NCBI GenBank assembly: GCA_024401335.1
Contig: JAKSLH010000008.1
Location: 36,103-100,102, forward strand
Direction: 5' to 3'
Source: Bacteroidales bacterium
Lineage (GTDB): Bacteria; Bacteroidota; Bacteroidia; Bacteroidales; Marinilabiliaceae
Length of the DNA stretch: 64,000 nucleotides
A model generated the notes under the pieces. That model had not been told where the DNA came from, did no database searches, and saw only the letters and a program-made list of their open reading frames with translations. Made by a program: the position numbers and the translations under genes. Positions 9,342-17,854 of this stretch are shown here, piece after piece. Position 1 is the first letter of the stretch; every line of letters starts with the position of its first letter.

Positions 9342-9742
9342 CATTCAGAGATAAAAAATAATACAAATGCAATAAAGTATATGTTTTTGATAAAATAATA
9401 TCAGTATACAACTACCAATATATACATAAAAAAAACATATTAACACAAGCAAAATCGACCTAATTGCGTATAAACCATTAAATTATAGTGCTAAAAACAA
9501 TATGTTTTACTAACAAATGAATAAATATACAGCTGATAAGACTGATAAAAAACATAAGTCCGCCACTACTTATTGATTTATATAGATTACCCTCAGATAA
9601 TCTAAAACATGTAAAAAAAATATTATGCCCGCCCGACAACCATTGCGTCCGCATTAATTAACAATTGTTAAATGGAAACTCGGTTTTTATAGGAAGACGT
9701 CAATATGAATAGGGATTAACACTCAAAAAAAAAAACATTTAG
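9342..9742. other. AT-rich gap upstream of the recombinase, with small palindromes
   Basis: No coding sequence is apparent. Two dyads stand out: TAGATTA/TAATCTA with an 8-base spacer (9583-9604) and the 14-base palindrome TTAACAATTGTTAA (9658-9671). Either could be an operator or a recombinase-binding site. I found no convincing TTTG/TAnnTTTG promoter for the recombinase on the plus strand. Confidence 0.5.
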
Positions 9743-10675
9743 ATGAAACTATTATCAAGAACGCACCTTTGGATATATAATATAGGTGCAATAAAGCTAA
9801 ATGCATATTTGAAGACGTATATAGAAAAGAAATATGCAGAAGGATACAAGGCACAAGACATGCTTAGAATGATGCTTGACAGTGTTGAACACTATGCAGG
9901 AGACAAGGTTCGCATTACAGATGTGGACATATCATTTTTCAAGGGATACATTCTCTACCTGAAAAACGAGTATGAGACTAGGCGGAAGCATCATGATGGG
10001 AAGCGAAGATTGAAACTTACGACAGCCAAGACATTATGTAACATGTTCAGTTCTGCAATCAATGATGCCGTAAGAAGCGGGGTCATTGACAAGAATCCGT
10101 TTAAGATGCTCAATTCTCACGAGAAGATACGTGCCGATAGCGAGTCACGATGTTATCTAACTATTGAGGAGCTTCAAAAAATGATCGATTGCGATTGTAA
10201 ATCGGAGCCGGTAAAACGGGCTTTTTTATTTATGTGCTTCACAGGCATGCGAATAAGCGATGTCAGAAATCTCAAATGGGGAGATATAGAGAATGACGGT
10301 AAGGTGATGAGGGCCAAGATAGTGCAGATCAAAACAGGCAACATGTTACATGTGCCAATATCGCAAGATGCGCAACATTGGATGATGGACAAGGACCATA
10401 ACATTGAGAGCGTCTTTAGCAGATTGCCAAGACTCACCGTAATGAATTACCAGATAAAGAAGTGGGCAAGGGATGCAGGAATAATAAAGAATGTCACCTG
10501 TCATGTAGCCCGGCACACCTTTGCGACCATGACCCTAACACTAGGGGCAGATCTGTACACGGTGTCGAAGTTATTAGGACATACAAACATCACGACCACA
10601 CAGATATATGCAAAGATTGTTAACGACAAGTTGATAGATGCTGTAAAACTGACTGAAGGACTATTTAAATACTAG
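9743..10675 (+). CDS. Tyrosine recombinase (site-specific integrase family), probable SusC invertase
   Basis: Recombinase of 310 residues with an N-terminal SAM-like core-binding domain (about 15-125) and a C-terminal catalytic domain. All expected active-site residues are present: R170 (FTGMRISDV), K197 (IKTG), H254 and R257 (HVARHTF), H280 (LLGHTN) and the nucleophile Y289 (TTQIYAKI). It lies between two divergent susC genes that carry inverted repeats at their 5' ends. Its stop is only 35 bases from the right susC ATG. Recombinases in this position in Bacteroides invert DNA to switch surface genes; that it acts on the susC repeats here is inferred. It lies inside the segment it would invert, so its own downstream neighbour would change with each flip. 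There are no other phage or transposon genes nearby, which argues against a simple integrated element. Confidence 0.93.
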   Translation: MKLLSRTHLWIYNIGAIKLNAYLKTYIEKKYAEGYKAQDMLRMMLDSVEHYAGDKVRITDVDISFFKGYILYLKNEYETRRKHHDGKRRLKLTTAKTLCNMFSSAINDAVRSGVIDKNPFKMLNSHEKIRADSESRCYLTIEELQKMIDCDCKSEPVKRAFLFMCFTGMRISDVRNLKWGDIENDGKVMRAKIVQIKTGNMLHVPISQDAQHWMMDKDHNIESVFSRLPRLTVMNYQIKKWARDAGIIKNVTCHVARHTFATMTLTLGADLYTVSKLLGHTNITTTQIYAKIVNDKLIDAVKLTEGLFKY

Positions 10676-10681
10676 ACAGTA

Positions 10682-10706
10682 AGTACTATAAATCTTTTAT
10701 AGTACT
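10682..10706. repeat. Perfect 11-bp dyad at the recombinase/susC junction
   Basis: AGTACTATAAA (10682-10692) and TTTATAGTACT (10696-10706) form a perfect dyad around a 3-base centre, in the 35-bp gap between the recombinase stop and the right susC ATG. The inner arm is shared with the left susC (in 9127-9154); the outer arm is not. It is AT-rich and lacks a T-run, so it is not a typical terminator. It could be a recombinase or regulator site, or a hairpin near the ribosome-binding region. Confidence 0.7.
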
Positions 10707-11006
10707 AAACATGAATTTCAATTCGAAAAAGAACGCACTCTTTTTGGCAGCTGCTTTGGTAATGCTGTCAGGCAGTGCTCCTTGTGCTATGGCATTCGCA
10801 GCTCCAGACATGGCTGTAATGCAGCAGAGCAAGGAAATCAGCGGTACTGTACTCGATCCTAACGGTGAGCCAGTAGTTGGTGCATACGTTATCCAGAAGG
10901 GTACAACAAACGGAACTATCACCGACCTCGATGGTAAGTTCACTCTCAAAGGTGTTGAAGCAGGACAGGAACTTGAGTTCTCGTTCGTAGGCTTCGAGAG
11001 CCAGAC
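10691..11006. repeat. Right arm of the susC inverted repeat
   Basis: Reverse-complement partner of 8839-9154 (310/316). The arms enclose about 1.5 kb (9155-10690) holding the promoter, leader and recombinase. Because the repeat starts upstream of the ATG and encodes the same residues in both copies, a crossover anywhere in it would leave both SusC proteins intact and only exchange what lies upstream. Confidence 0.93.
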
Positions 11007-13938
11007 TGTAGCTGCTGCTCCAGGCATGACAGTTCAGATGCAGGAACTCGTGCTCGACGACGTTGTAGTCGTTGGTTATGGTGTTCAGAAGAAGAAACTT
11101 GTAACTGGTGCTACAGTACAGGTTAAGGGCGATGACATCGCTAAGCTCTCAACAACATCTGTTCTCACAGCTATGCAGAGCCAGACTCCAGGTGTTACAA
11201 TCATGCAGAATAGTGGTCAGGCGGGCGAAGGTTACAAGGTTAACATTCGTGGTATCGGCACAACCGGCAACTCAGATCCTTTGTACGTCATTGATGGTGT
11301 TGCAGGCGGTAGCCTTAACGACCTAAACCCTTCAGACATCGAATCTATCGACGTATTGAAGGATGCTGCATCTGCAGCTATCTATGGTGCGCGTGCCGCC
11401 AACGGCGTTATCCTCGTAACCACTAAGCAGGGTAAGTCTGGCAAAATACAGGTGTCATATGATGGCTATTATGGCCAGCAGTATCTAGCAAAGGCTCCAG
11501 ATGCTCTCAATGCGCAGGAGTACATATACAGCCGTCAGCTTCGTTTCTTCAATGGTGGTGCCGACATACCAGATTGGCAGGGAAAACTTTCTGAAGATGT
11601 CTACCAGAAACTCTTCAATGAAGATGGGACTGTGAAGAAAGACGGATGGACAGGTACAGATTGGCTCGGCGAATCATATCACAAAGGCGCAATGACACAG
11701 AACCACTCTATTAATATAGCAGGCGGTAATGACATGTCAAAGTTCTCATTCGGTTTTGCATATACAACTCAGGATGGTATTTTTGGTGGCGAGACTCAGT
11801 CTAAGTTTGAACGTTACAACATTCGCTTAAACTCATCACATGCTATCTTGCGTTCAGAGAGTGGAAAGTTTGACATTATCACTGTAGGTGAAAATGTCAA
11901 CATAAACCGTAGCAATCGTAGAGGTATCTCCCAGAGCTCAATGTATTGGAACAATATCCATGACCTCATGATAGCCAATCCATTGATGCCTGTTTACGAC
12001 AAGGATGGTAAATACTATACCAACACAGAAATGTCAAATGATGGTTGGACACTCGGTTCTTCTGTAAACCCATTAGCAATTGCAGCTACTACTAGCCAGG
12101 GTTTGAACGAAAGCAACAACTGGAATGTAAACACAAGCGCTTATTTGGAAATACAGCCTATTAAAAACTTGATCTTCAAATCACAGTTTGGTTACCGTTT
12201 TGGATTCAACTCATATCACGCAATGACAAGAATCCATGCATCTGGCACAAACGAGGCTACCCAGGACAACGCATCACAGTCACTCAACTTGTGGTCAAAC
12301 ATCTCATTTGAAAACACTTTGACTTATACTTTCGACATCAACCAGAACAATATCAATGTCGTAGTTGGTCAATCAATTGAGAAAAACAAGTATGGCGAGC
12401 ATCTTGACGCATCAGGAAACAACCTCCTTTTCGGAGACAGCTTCAAGCATGCATACCTCAGCAACTCTCAGATCAAGAAGTTGGCAGATATAAATGTTAA
12501 CGGCAACCCATCAGGCGACAGCTCACTTGCATCGTTCTTCGGTCGTGTCAACTACAACTTCGCAGAAAAATATATGTTGCAGGCAACAGTCCGCGCCGAT
12601 GGTTCTTCTAACTTCGCAGAAGGTCATCGTTGGGGTATATTCCCTTCTGCATCAGCTGGTTGGGTAATAACGAACGAAGATTTCATGGATTCAACAAAGG
12701 ATGTAATGGACTTCTTAAAGATTCGTGGTTCATGGGGTCAAAATGGTAACTGTAACATTCCTAATTTCCAGTATTACACTCAGGTAGGTTTCGATACAGC
12801 AAACAGCTACTTCTTTGGAGCTGGTAACCATGATGAAGCTACAACAGGTGGTTCATTCAATACACTTGGCAACCCTGATCTTACTTGGGAAACATCTGAG
12901 CAGATTGACCTTGGTGTTGAAGCTCGCTTCATTGGTAGCCGACTTGGTTTCGGATTCGACTGGTATAAGAAAACCACTAAAGACTGGCTCGTTCGTGCTC
13001 CAATCCTAGGTGTTTACGGTATCGGTGCTCCATACATCAATGGTGGTGACGTAGAAAACAAGGGTATTGAGCTTGCAATCAACTGGAATGACCAACTTGA
13101 CAACGGCCTTCGTTATGGAATCTCTGCAAACATGTCTTATAACAAGAATGAAGTAACAAAGTTGGCTAACTCTGAAGGTATTATGCATGGTCCAGGCGCA
13201 GTATGGCATCAGCTTGAGGGCGAAATCTATCGCGCACAGGAAGGCCAGCCTATAGGTTTCTTCTATGGATTCAAGACAGCTGGTGTATTCCAGAATGGTC
13301 AGCAGATCGCCGAATACGATAAAAAGGACAATATCCACGGTGGAAATGATAAGTTGCGTCCTGGTGATTTGATCTTCGTTGACACAAACAACGATGGCGA
13401 AATCGATAACAATGACCGTACATTTATCGGCGATCCTCATCCAGACGTAACAATGGGTATAAGCCTCAACCTTGGCTTCAAGGGCTTTGATTTCTCTCTC
13501 ACAGGTGCAGGTGCATTTGGCCAGCAGATTCTCCGAACTTGGGCTAATCAGGACTTCCCAGTACAGAACCTTACAAAGAAGATTGTTAATGGTTCTTGGA
13601 AGGGAGAGGGCACTAGCAACAAGCTTCCTATATTCGATGGTTTTGATACTCCGAACTGGAAGAATATGTCATCAGCTATGCTTGAGGACGGTGATTACTT
13701 CAGAATCCAGAACGTAACACTCGGCTACGATTTCAAGACAATTTGGAAAAACAGCCCATTCTCACAAATTCGCCTCTATATTTCAGCAAACAACCTTTAC
13801 ACATTCACAAGCTATACTGGAATGGATCCTGAAGTTGGTGGCGAAGGTGGTTCTGGCAACTCATGGGCAGCTGGTATCGATACTGGCGTATACCCTAATC
13901 CACGTACTTATTTGGTTGGTGCAAACATTAAATTCTAA
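10711..13938 (+). CDS. SusC/RagA TonB-dependent transporter, right copy (no promoter of its own seen)
   Basis: SusC receptor of 1075 residues with the same order of parts as the left copy: signal peptide, regulatory-like domain, plug and barrel. Residues 1-146 are identical to the left SusC, with divergence from residue 147 (KLSTTSV versus KLNTTNA). The body carries family motifs (LKDAASAAIYGARAANGV, KIRGSWGQNGNC) but many substitutions in the barrel, pointing to a different ligand. Its start lies 35 bases after the recombinase stop on the same strand, so in this orientation it could only be transcribed by read-through from the recombinase. Inversion between the repeats would put the promoter at 9310-9341 in front of it. 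SusD follows after 35 bases. Confidence 0.96.
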   Translation: MNFNSKKNALFLAAALVMLSGSAPCAMAFAAPDMAVMQQSKEISGTVLDPNGEPVVGAYVIQKGTTNGTITDLDGKFTLKGVEAGQELEFSFVGFESQTVAAAPGMTVQMQELVLDDVVVVGYGVQKKKLVTGATVQVKGDDIAKLSTTSVLTAMQSQTPGVTIMQNSGQAGEGYKVNIRGIGTTGNSDPLYVIDGVAGGSLNDLNPSDIESIDVLKDAASAAIYGARAANGVILVTTKQGKSGKIQVSYDGYYGQQYLAKAPDALNAQEYIYSRQLRFFNGGADIPDWQGKLSEDVYQKLFNEDGTVKKDGWTGTDWLGESYHKGAMTQNHSINIAGGNDMSKFSFGFAYTTQDGIFGGETQSKFERYNIRLNSSHAILRSESGKFDIITVGENVNINRSNRRGISQSSMYWNNIHDLMIANPLMPVYDKDGKYYTNTEMSNDGWTLGSSVNPLAIAATTSQGLNESNNWNVNTSAYLEIQPIKNLIFKSQFGYRFGFNSYHAMTRIHASGTNEATQDNASQSLNLWSNISFENTLTYTFDINQNNINVVVGQSIEKNKYGEHLDASGNNLLFGDSFKHAYLSNSQIKKLADINVNGNPSGDSSLASFFGRVNYNFAEKYMLQATVRADGSSNFAEGHRWGIFPSASAGWVITNEDFMDSTKDVMDFLKIRGSWGQNGNCNIPNFQYYTQVGFDTANSYFFGAGNHDEATTGGSFNTLGNPDLTWETSEQIDLGVEARFIGSRLGFGFDWYKKTTKDWLVRAPILGVYGIGAPYINGGDVENKGIELAINWNDQLDNGLRYGISANMSYNKNEVTKLANSEGIMHGPGAVWHQLEGEIYRAQEGQPIGFFYGFKTAGVFQNGQQIAEYDKKDNIHGGNDKLRPGDLIFVDTNNDGEIDNNDRTFIGDPHPDVTMGISLNLGFKGFDFSLTGAGAFGQQILRTWANQDFPVQNLTKKIVNGSWKGEGTSNKLPIFDGFDTPNWKNMSSAMLEDGDYFRIQNVTLGYDFKTIWKNSPFSQIRLYISANNLYTFTSYTGMDPEVGGEGGSGNSWAAGIDTGVYPNPRTYLVGANIKF

Positions 13939-13973
13939 TAATTGTCATCACTTCCAACAAAAAAGATTATAAT

Positions 13974-15740
13974 ATGAAAAAGATATTTTTAATGGCAGCT
14001 ACTGCAGTCCTTGCCCTTACATCTTGCGAAGACTTCCTTGATTCACAAGATTATACAGGCAAGAACAGCACAAACTTCCCTACAACCAATGAAGACGTTG
14101 ACAAGATGGTTGCCGCCGTATATAAGTCATGCTTCTATGGTCCATTCCAAGGTAATAACCTTGAGCAGTATTTCTCTGTAGCTAATATAATGTCTGATGA
14201 TATGTTTGGTGGCGCCGGACTCGGTGACCCATGGTGGCAAGCAATCGACAAACTCATGTATGCACAGACAAACCAGATGTCCGACCTTTGGACATATGCA
14301 TACGAGACTATCGCTCGCGCAAATTCAGCATTGAATGTTATTGACAACATCGCTGATGAAGATGCACGTAATCAAACTAAAGGCGAGCTTCTCTTCATGC
14401 GTGCGTATAGCTACTACAACCTTGTACTTGCGTTTAATAATGTACCTATAATCGAAAAGGCACCTGAAACAGTTGCTGAAGCACAGGAAGCACCAAAACA
14501 GGTTGAAGGCAAGGAAGTTTTTAAACGCATTGCTGATGACCTCTATTTGGCTACTTCTATCATGCCTGGAAAAGACAAAGGTTATGAATACAAGAGCCTT
14601 TGGTCTGGTAAACTTGCGTTTGGCAAGGTTAGCCGTTGGGCTGCAGAAGCATTCCTTGGCCGTGCATTCCTTTTCTATACAGGTTTCTATGGTGAATCAA
14701 GCATGCCTATGACAGATGGCAAAGCTATAGAAAAAGCTTACGTAGAAGAGAAGTTGAAAGATTGTATTGAGAATTCTGGCCACAGTCTTTTGAAAGATTA
14801 TCGTTCTTTGTGGGCATACTCAAACAAGTATACTGCTAAAGATTACGAATATGTAAAGGATTTGAATGAAGCAGATTGCTATCAAGAAGGTAATGCAGAA
14901 GTGCTCCTCGCTATCAACTTCCAGTATCAGTCTGCATGGTCATCACAGCTCCATTTGACTAACCAATATGGTTTGTTCTTTGGTATCCGTTCAGATAATA
15001 ACGAGCCTAAAGACTCTCGTTACTATGTTGGCAATGACGACTCTGTATATCCATTCGGTGGAGGATGGGGTTGTGGCACTGTTGCTACTAACTTGGTTAA
15101 TGATTGGAAGAAAATTGAGCCAGATGACCCACGCCGTGAAGCCTCTATACTTGACATGAGCAAAACAACTCTTGATCCTGGAACATTCTCTGATGCTGTA
15201 GAGTTGTCTATGTATCATCAAAAGAAGATTACTTCAGTACGTTCTTCGGGTGGCAACAGATATTCATGGTCACTTGATGCAATGGGAGCTGATGCTGCAG
15301 AGACTGGTAACTATCAGGCTTCAAACTGCACACCATTGACTATCTATCGTTTAGCAGACGTTTATTTGATGTATGCTGAGTTGACCAAGGATGCAACATA
15401 TTTGAACAAGGTACGTGAACGTGTTGGTTTGCCTGCTGTCGCTTACTCTGAAGAAGCGCTTCGTAACGAACGTCGTTGGGAGCTAGCATTCGAGGGTAGC
15501 CGTTGGGATGACCTCCGTCGTTGGGGCATTGCGGCTGAAGCTCTTTCAAAGCAGAATGGTCAGGCTATGTATAACCTAGGCAAGGCTACTACTATGACTT
15601 TCAACAACTATGCTGAACGTTACAATGCAACCAAGGGCTTCTATCGCATTCCAAAGAACCAAATTGAACTTTCTGGTGGCGTATATGTACAGAACAAAGG
15701 TTGGGAAGATGATGCTGCAAATCAGTTCGCAGGTTACTAA
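13974..15740 (+). CDS. SusD/RagB-family nutrient-binding lipoprotein (right operon)
   Basis: SusD-type lipoprotein of 588 residues with lipobox cysteine C18 (LALTSC), mature start EDFLDSQDYTGKNS, a TPR-like helical core (GELLFMRAYSYYNLVLAFNNVPII) and the C-terminal signature NERRWELAFEGSRWDDLRRW. It would cap the SusC encoded just upstream and bind its substrate. It is a paralog of the left SusD (3946-5862) but the middle regions differ widely, consistent with alternative ligands for the two receptor pairs. It is followed 20 bases later by a small surface lipoprotein. Confidence 0.95.
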   Translation: MKKIFLMAATAVLALTSCEDFLDSQDYTGKNSTNFPTTNEDVDKMVAAVYKSCFYGPFQGNNLEQYFSVANIMSDDMFGGAGLGDPWWQAIDKLMYAQTNQMSDLWTYAYETIARANSALNVIDNIADEDARNQTKGELLFMRAYSYYNLVLAFNNVPIIEKAPETVAEAQEAPKQVEGKEVFKRIADDLYLATSIMPGKDKGYEYKSLWSGKLAFGKVSRWAAEAFLGRAFLFYTGFYGESSMPMTDGKAIEKAYVEEKLKDCIENSGHSLLKDYRSLWAYSNKYTAKDYEYVKDLNEADCYQEGNAEVLLAINFQYQSAWSSQLHLTNQYGLFFGIRSDNNEPKDSRYYVGNDDSVYPFGGGWGCGTVATNLVNDWKKIEPDDPRREASILDMSKTTLDPGTFSDAVELSMYHQKKITSVRSSGGNRYSWSLDAMGADAAETGNYQASNCTPLTIYRLADVYLMYAELTKDATYLNKVRERVGLPAVAYSEEALRNERRWELAFEGSRWDDLRRWGIAAEALSKQNGQAMYNLGKATTMTFNNYAERYNATKGFYRIPKNQIELSGGVYVQNKGWEDDAANQFAGY

Positions 15741-15760
15741 TTCTTAATAGGTATAAAGAT

Positions 15761-16465
15761 ATGAAGAAATTAATTTTATCTTTGGCGGTTGTATTCGCTT
15801 CTGCATTCACTGCATGTGATCCTGTTGAGGATTTCACTGAAAATACAGCCAAGAACTTCACGGGTGATCAAATAGATGCAACCCTCGTTCAGAACAATGG
15901 TGAAAACCTTGTTCAGGTTACTGTTCACACAGATGGAACAGCCCAGATTTCAAATGGCAAGCAGACAATCAAGGCAAACTATGCTGACTTGATCCTGCGC
16001 GAAATGGGCGAAAATACTGTTTATGTTACAATGCTTACCGCTGATGGCAACATTGTTGAAAAGCAGTATAAGGTTAATGTTACTTCTATGCCTCATGAAC
16101 TCCCTGTTCTCGAAACTATCGTATGGCAGGGTGAAGAAATAGGTGGCGGATGGTCGGGTACTCTTCGCTTCTGTGTTGGCCAGACAAATGAGGGTGTTCT
16201 ACCTTATCTTCCAGATGAAACATACGACTGGATGGTCGGAAAGAAGATGAGTCTCGATATTAAAGAGGCTAGTGCAGATGCGACAGTTCGTATCACAACT
16301 GGATGGTGGTCTGTAAACTTGTGTGACGACATTCCAATTTCTGGAGCTCCATGCAAAATTCAGTTTGAGATGACTCAGGAATTTGCAGATGTTTGTAAAA
16401 CTCAGCATTTGCTATTCACTGGTAATGGTAGCTATACTATCACAAAGTTTTATTTTGAACTCTAA
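15761..16465 (+). CDS. SusE/F-like surface lipoprotein with GWWS motif
   Basis: Lipoprotein of 234 residues with lipobox cysteine C19 followed by DPVEDF. The C-terminal region (TGWWSVNLCDDIPI, a cysteine before the last strands, and a final aromatic beta segment) aligns by eye with the end of the lipoprotein at 3098-3925. It takes the same third place in the right operon. The probable role is outer-surface glycan binding alongside SusC/SusD; this is inferred from position. The terminator at 16486-16522 follows directly, so this is the last gene of the operon. Confidence 0.75.
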   Translation: MKKLILSLAVVFASAFTACDPVEDFTENTAKNFTGDQIDATLVQNNGENLVQVTVHTDGTAQISNGKQTIKANYADLILREMGENTVYVTMLTADGNIVEKQYKVNVTSMPHELPVLETIVWQGEEIGGGWSGTLRFCVGQTNEGVLPYLPDETYDWMVGKKMSLDIKEASADATVRITTGWWSVNLCDDIPISGAPCKIQFEMTQEFADVCKTQHLLFTGNGSYTITKFYFEL

Positions 16466-16485
16466 TACCTTATAGGTTAATGATA

Positions 16486-16522
16486 ATGGGCTGACTCATT
16501 TATTTGAATCAGCCCATTTTTT
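16486..16522 (+). terminator. Rho-independent terminator of the right SusC/D operon
   Basis: ATGGGCTGA (16486-16494) pairs with TCAGCCCAT (16509-16517), extendable inward with one mismatch, and is followed by T-rich sequence. The core matches the terminator closing the left operon, and here too a DUF6057-like gene begins immediately afterwards (ATG 16536). Confidence 0.88.
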
Positions 16523-16535
16523 ACTTTTATTATTT

Positions 16536-17843
16536 ATGAAAAAAAGAGTAGTCGAATACAGTCTCTCTTGTATCATCGGTGTCCTTGCTTACTTTTTCTG
16601 GGCTTTGCCTTTCAGAAGCGTACTCAATTATCACGAAGAGTTTCAGCTCTTTCTTTTAGATTCCGATTACTTTTTGTCTCATCTAAAACAGATGGGTGGT
16701 TTCTCTGTGTATATATCAGAATTCTTTGTTCAGTTTTACAACAATTATTGGATTGGTAGTATTGTTATTGCTATTGAGTTCTTTTTCATACATCAACTTA
16801 CATTGACTATTCTAAAATCTTTTAATGTCTTTGGGGTTAATAACTACCGTATCCTCATATATTGTTTATCACTTGTTCCTACATTAGTTCTATGGCTTGT
16901 TTTAGGTGATGTCAATATAATGCATTCTCTGATAATTGCTGTTATTATTGCTTTGCTGTTGCTTTATGTTCTAGTTATAACCATTCATTCTGCTACCTAT
17001 AGATTTATAGGTTTATTCTTAGCTCCAATTGCCTATGTCTGGCTTGCTGGTACAAGCCATTACCGTATTCCAAACTCAACGTTCTCTTTCGAACATGTAT
17101 ATAACCATAAGACTTTGCAGATCCTCGATTATGATTTTCTTGTTCGTACCAACCGTTGGCAACAGATAATTGAATCGTCAGAACAAAAACAACCTGACTT
17201 GCCTCTTACTGTCTGTGCAACCAATTTGGCTCTAGGAATGACCAATCAGATAGGACGTCGTGCTAAAGAGTTTTATCAGAATGGTACCGAGGGGCTTTTC
17301 CCTCCATTTACAAAAGAATCTTTTTCAACATTAACCACTGCCGAGGTCTATTTTCACCTTGGGTTAATGAATACTGCTCAAAGATATTATTTTGAAGCGA
17401 TGGAAGCTTCGCCCAATTATTCGAAGAGTTGCCGATGTATTCGTCGCCTTGCAGAAACCAACATGATAAATGGTCAGTATGAGGTCGCACGAAAATATCT
17501 TCATATTCTTTCGAAAACTCTCTTTTATAAGAAATGGGCTTGTCGTACTTTACAATTGATTAATGCAGGTGACTGGGCTATATTACAACATCCATTGTAC
17601 GGACGCCTTCGTCGTATGCGACTAAATGAGGACTTTCTGTTTAGCGATCGTGAGATTGATAAGATTTGTGGACGACTGCTTATGCATAATAACGAAAATG
17701 TTCTCGCTATGCAGTATATGTTGTTTTATACCTTGTTAGAGAATGACTACAATAAGTTCATACAATATATGCATCTTGTCAAAAACGAAATGTCTTATTG
17801 CCAAGAACTGGCTTCATTTGAAAAGTATGTTCAAAAACATTAA
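16536..17843 (+). CDS. DUF6057-like membrane protein with TPR-like C-terminal half
   Basis: Protein of 435 residues. The first 180 residues hold about five to six hydrophobic segments (near 9-27, 71-93, 103-122, 128-150 and 155-172). The rest is soluble and helical, with a TPR-like pair (AEVYFHLGLMNTAQRYYFEAME, then YEVARKYLHILSKTLF). It is the counterpart of the truncated gene at 1-1574, again placed after the operon terminator. Family placement in DUF6057 rests on architecture and context recalled from Bacteroides; no activity can be assigned. The next gene begins 11 bases after its stop, so the two are probably cotranscribed. Confidence 0.6.
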   Translation: MKKRVVEYSLSCIIGVLAYFFWALPFRSVLNYHEEFQLFLLDSDYFLSHLKQMGGFSVYISEFFVQFYNNYWIGSIVIAIEFFFIHQLTLTILKSFNVFGVNNYRILIYCLSLVPTLVLWLVLGDVNIMHSLIIAVIIALLLLYVLVITIHSATYRFIGLFLAPIAYVWLAGTSHYRIPNSTFSFEHVYNHKTLQILDYDFLVRTNRWQQIIESSEQKQPDLPLTVCATNLALGMTNQIGRRAKEFYQNGTEGLFPPFTKESFSTLTTAEVYFHLGLMNTAQRYYFEAMEASPNYSKSCRCIRRLAETNMINGQYEVARKYLHILSKTLFYKKWACRTLQLINAGDWAILQHPLYGRLRRMRLNEDFLFSDREIDKICGRLLMHNNENVLAMQYMLFYTLLENDYNKFIQYMHLVKNEMSYCQELASFEKYVQKH

Positions 17844-17854
17844 TTCCTATTGAT

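Noticed and set aside
9743-10675. Integrase as marker of a prophage or integrative element
   Set aside because: No phage, conjugation, tRNA or att-like flanks; it lies alone between inverted repeats of two susC genes, as in known Bacteroides switches.
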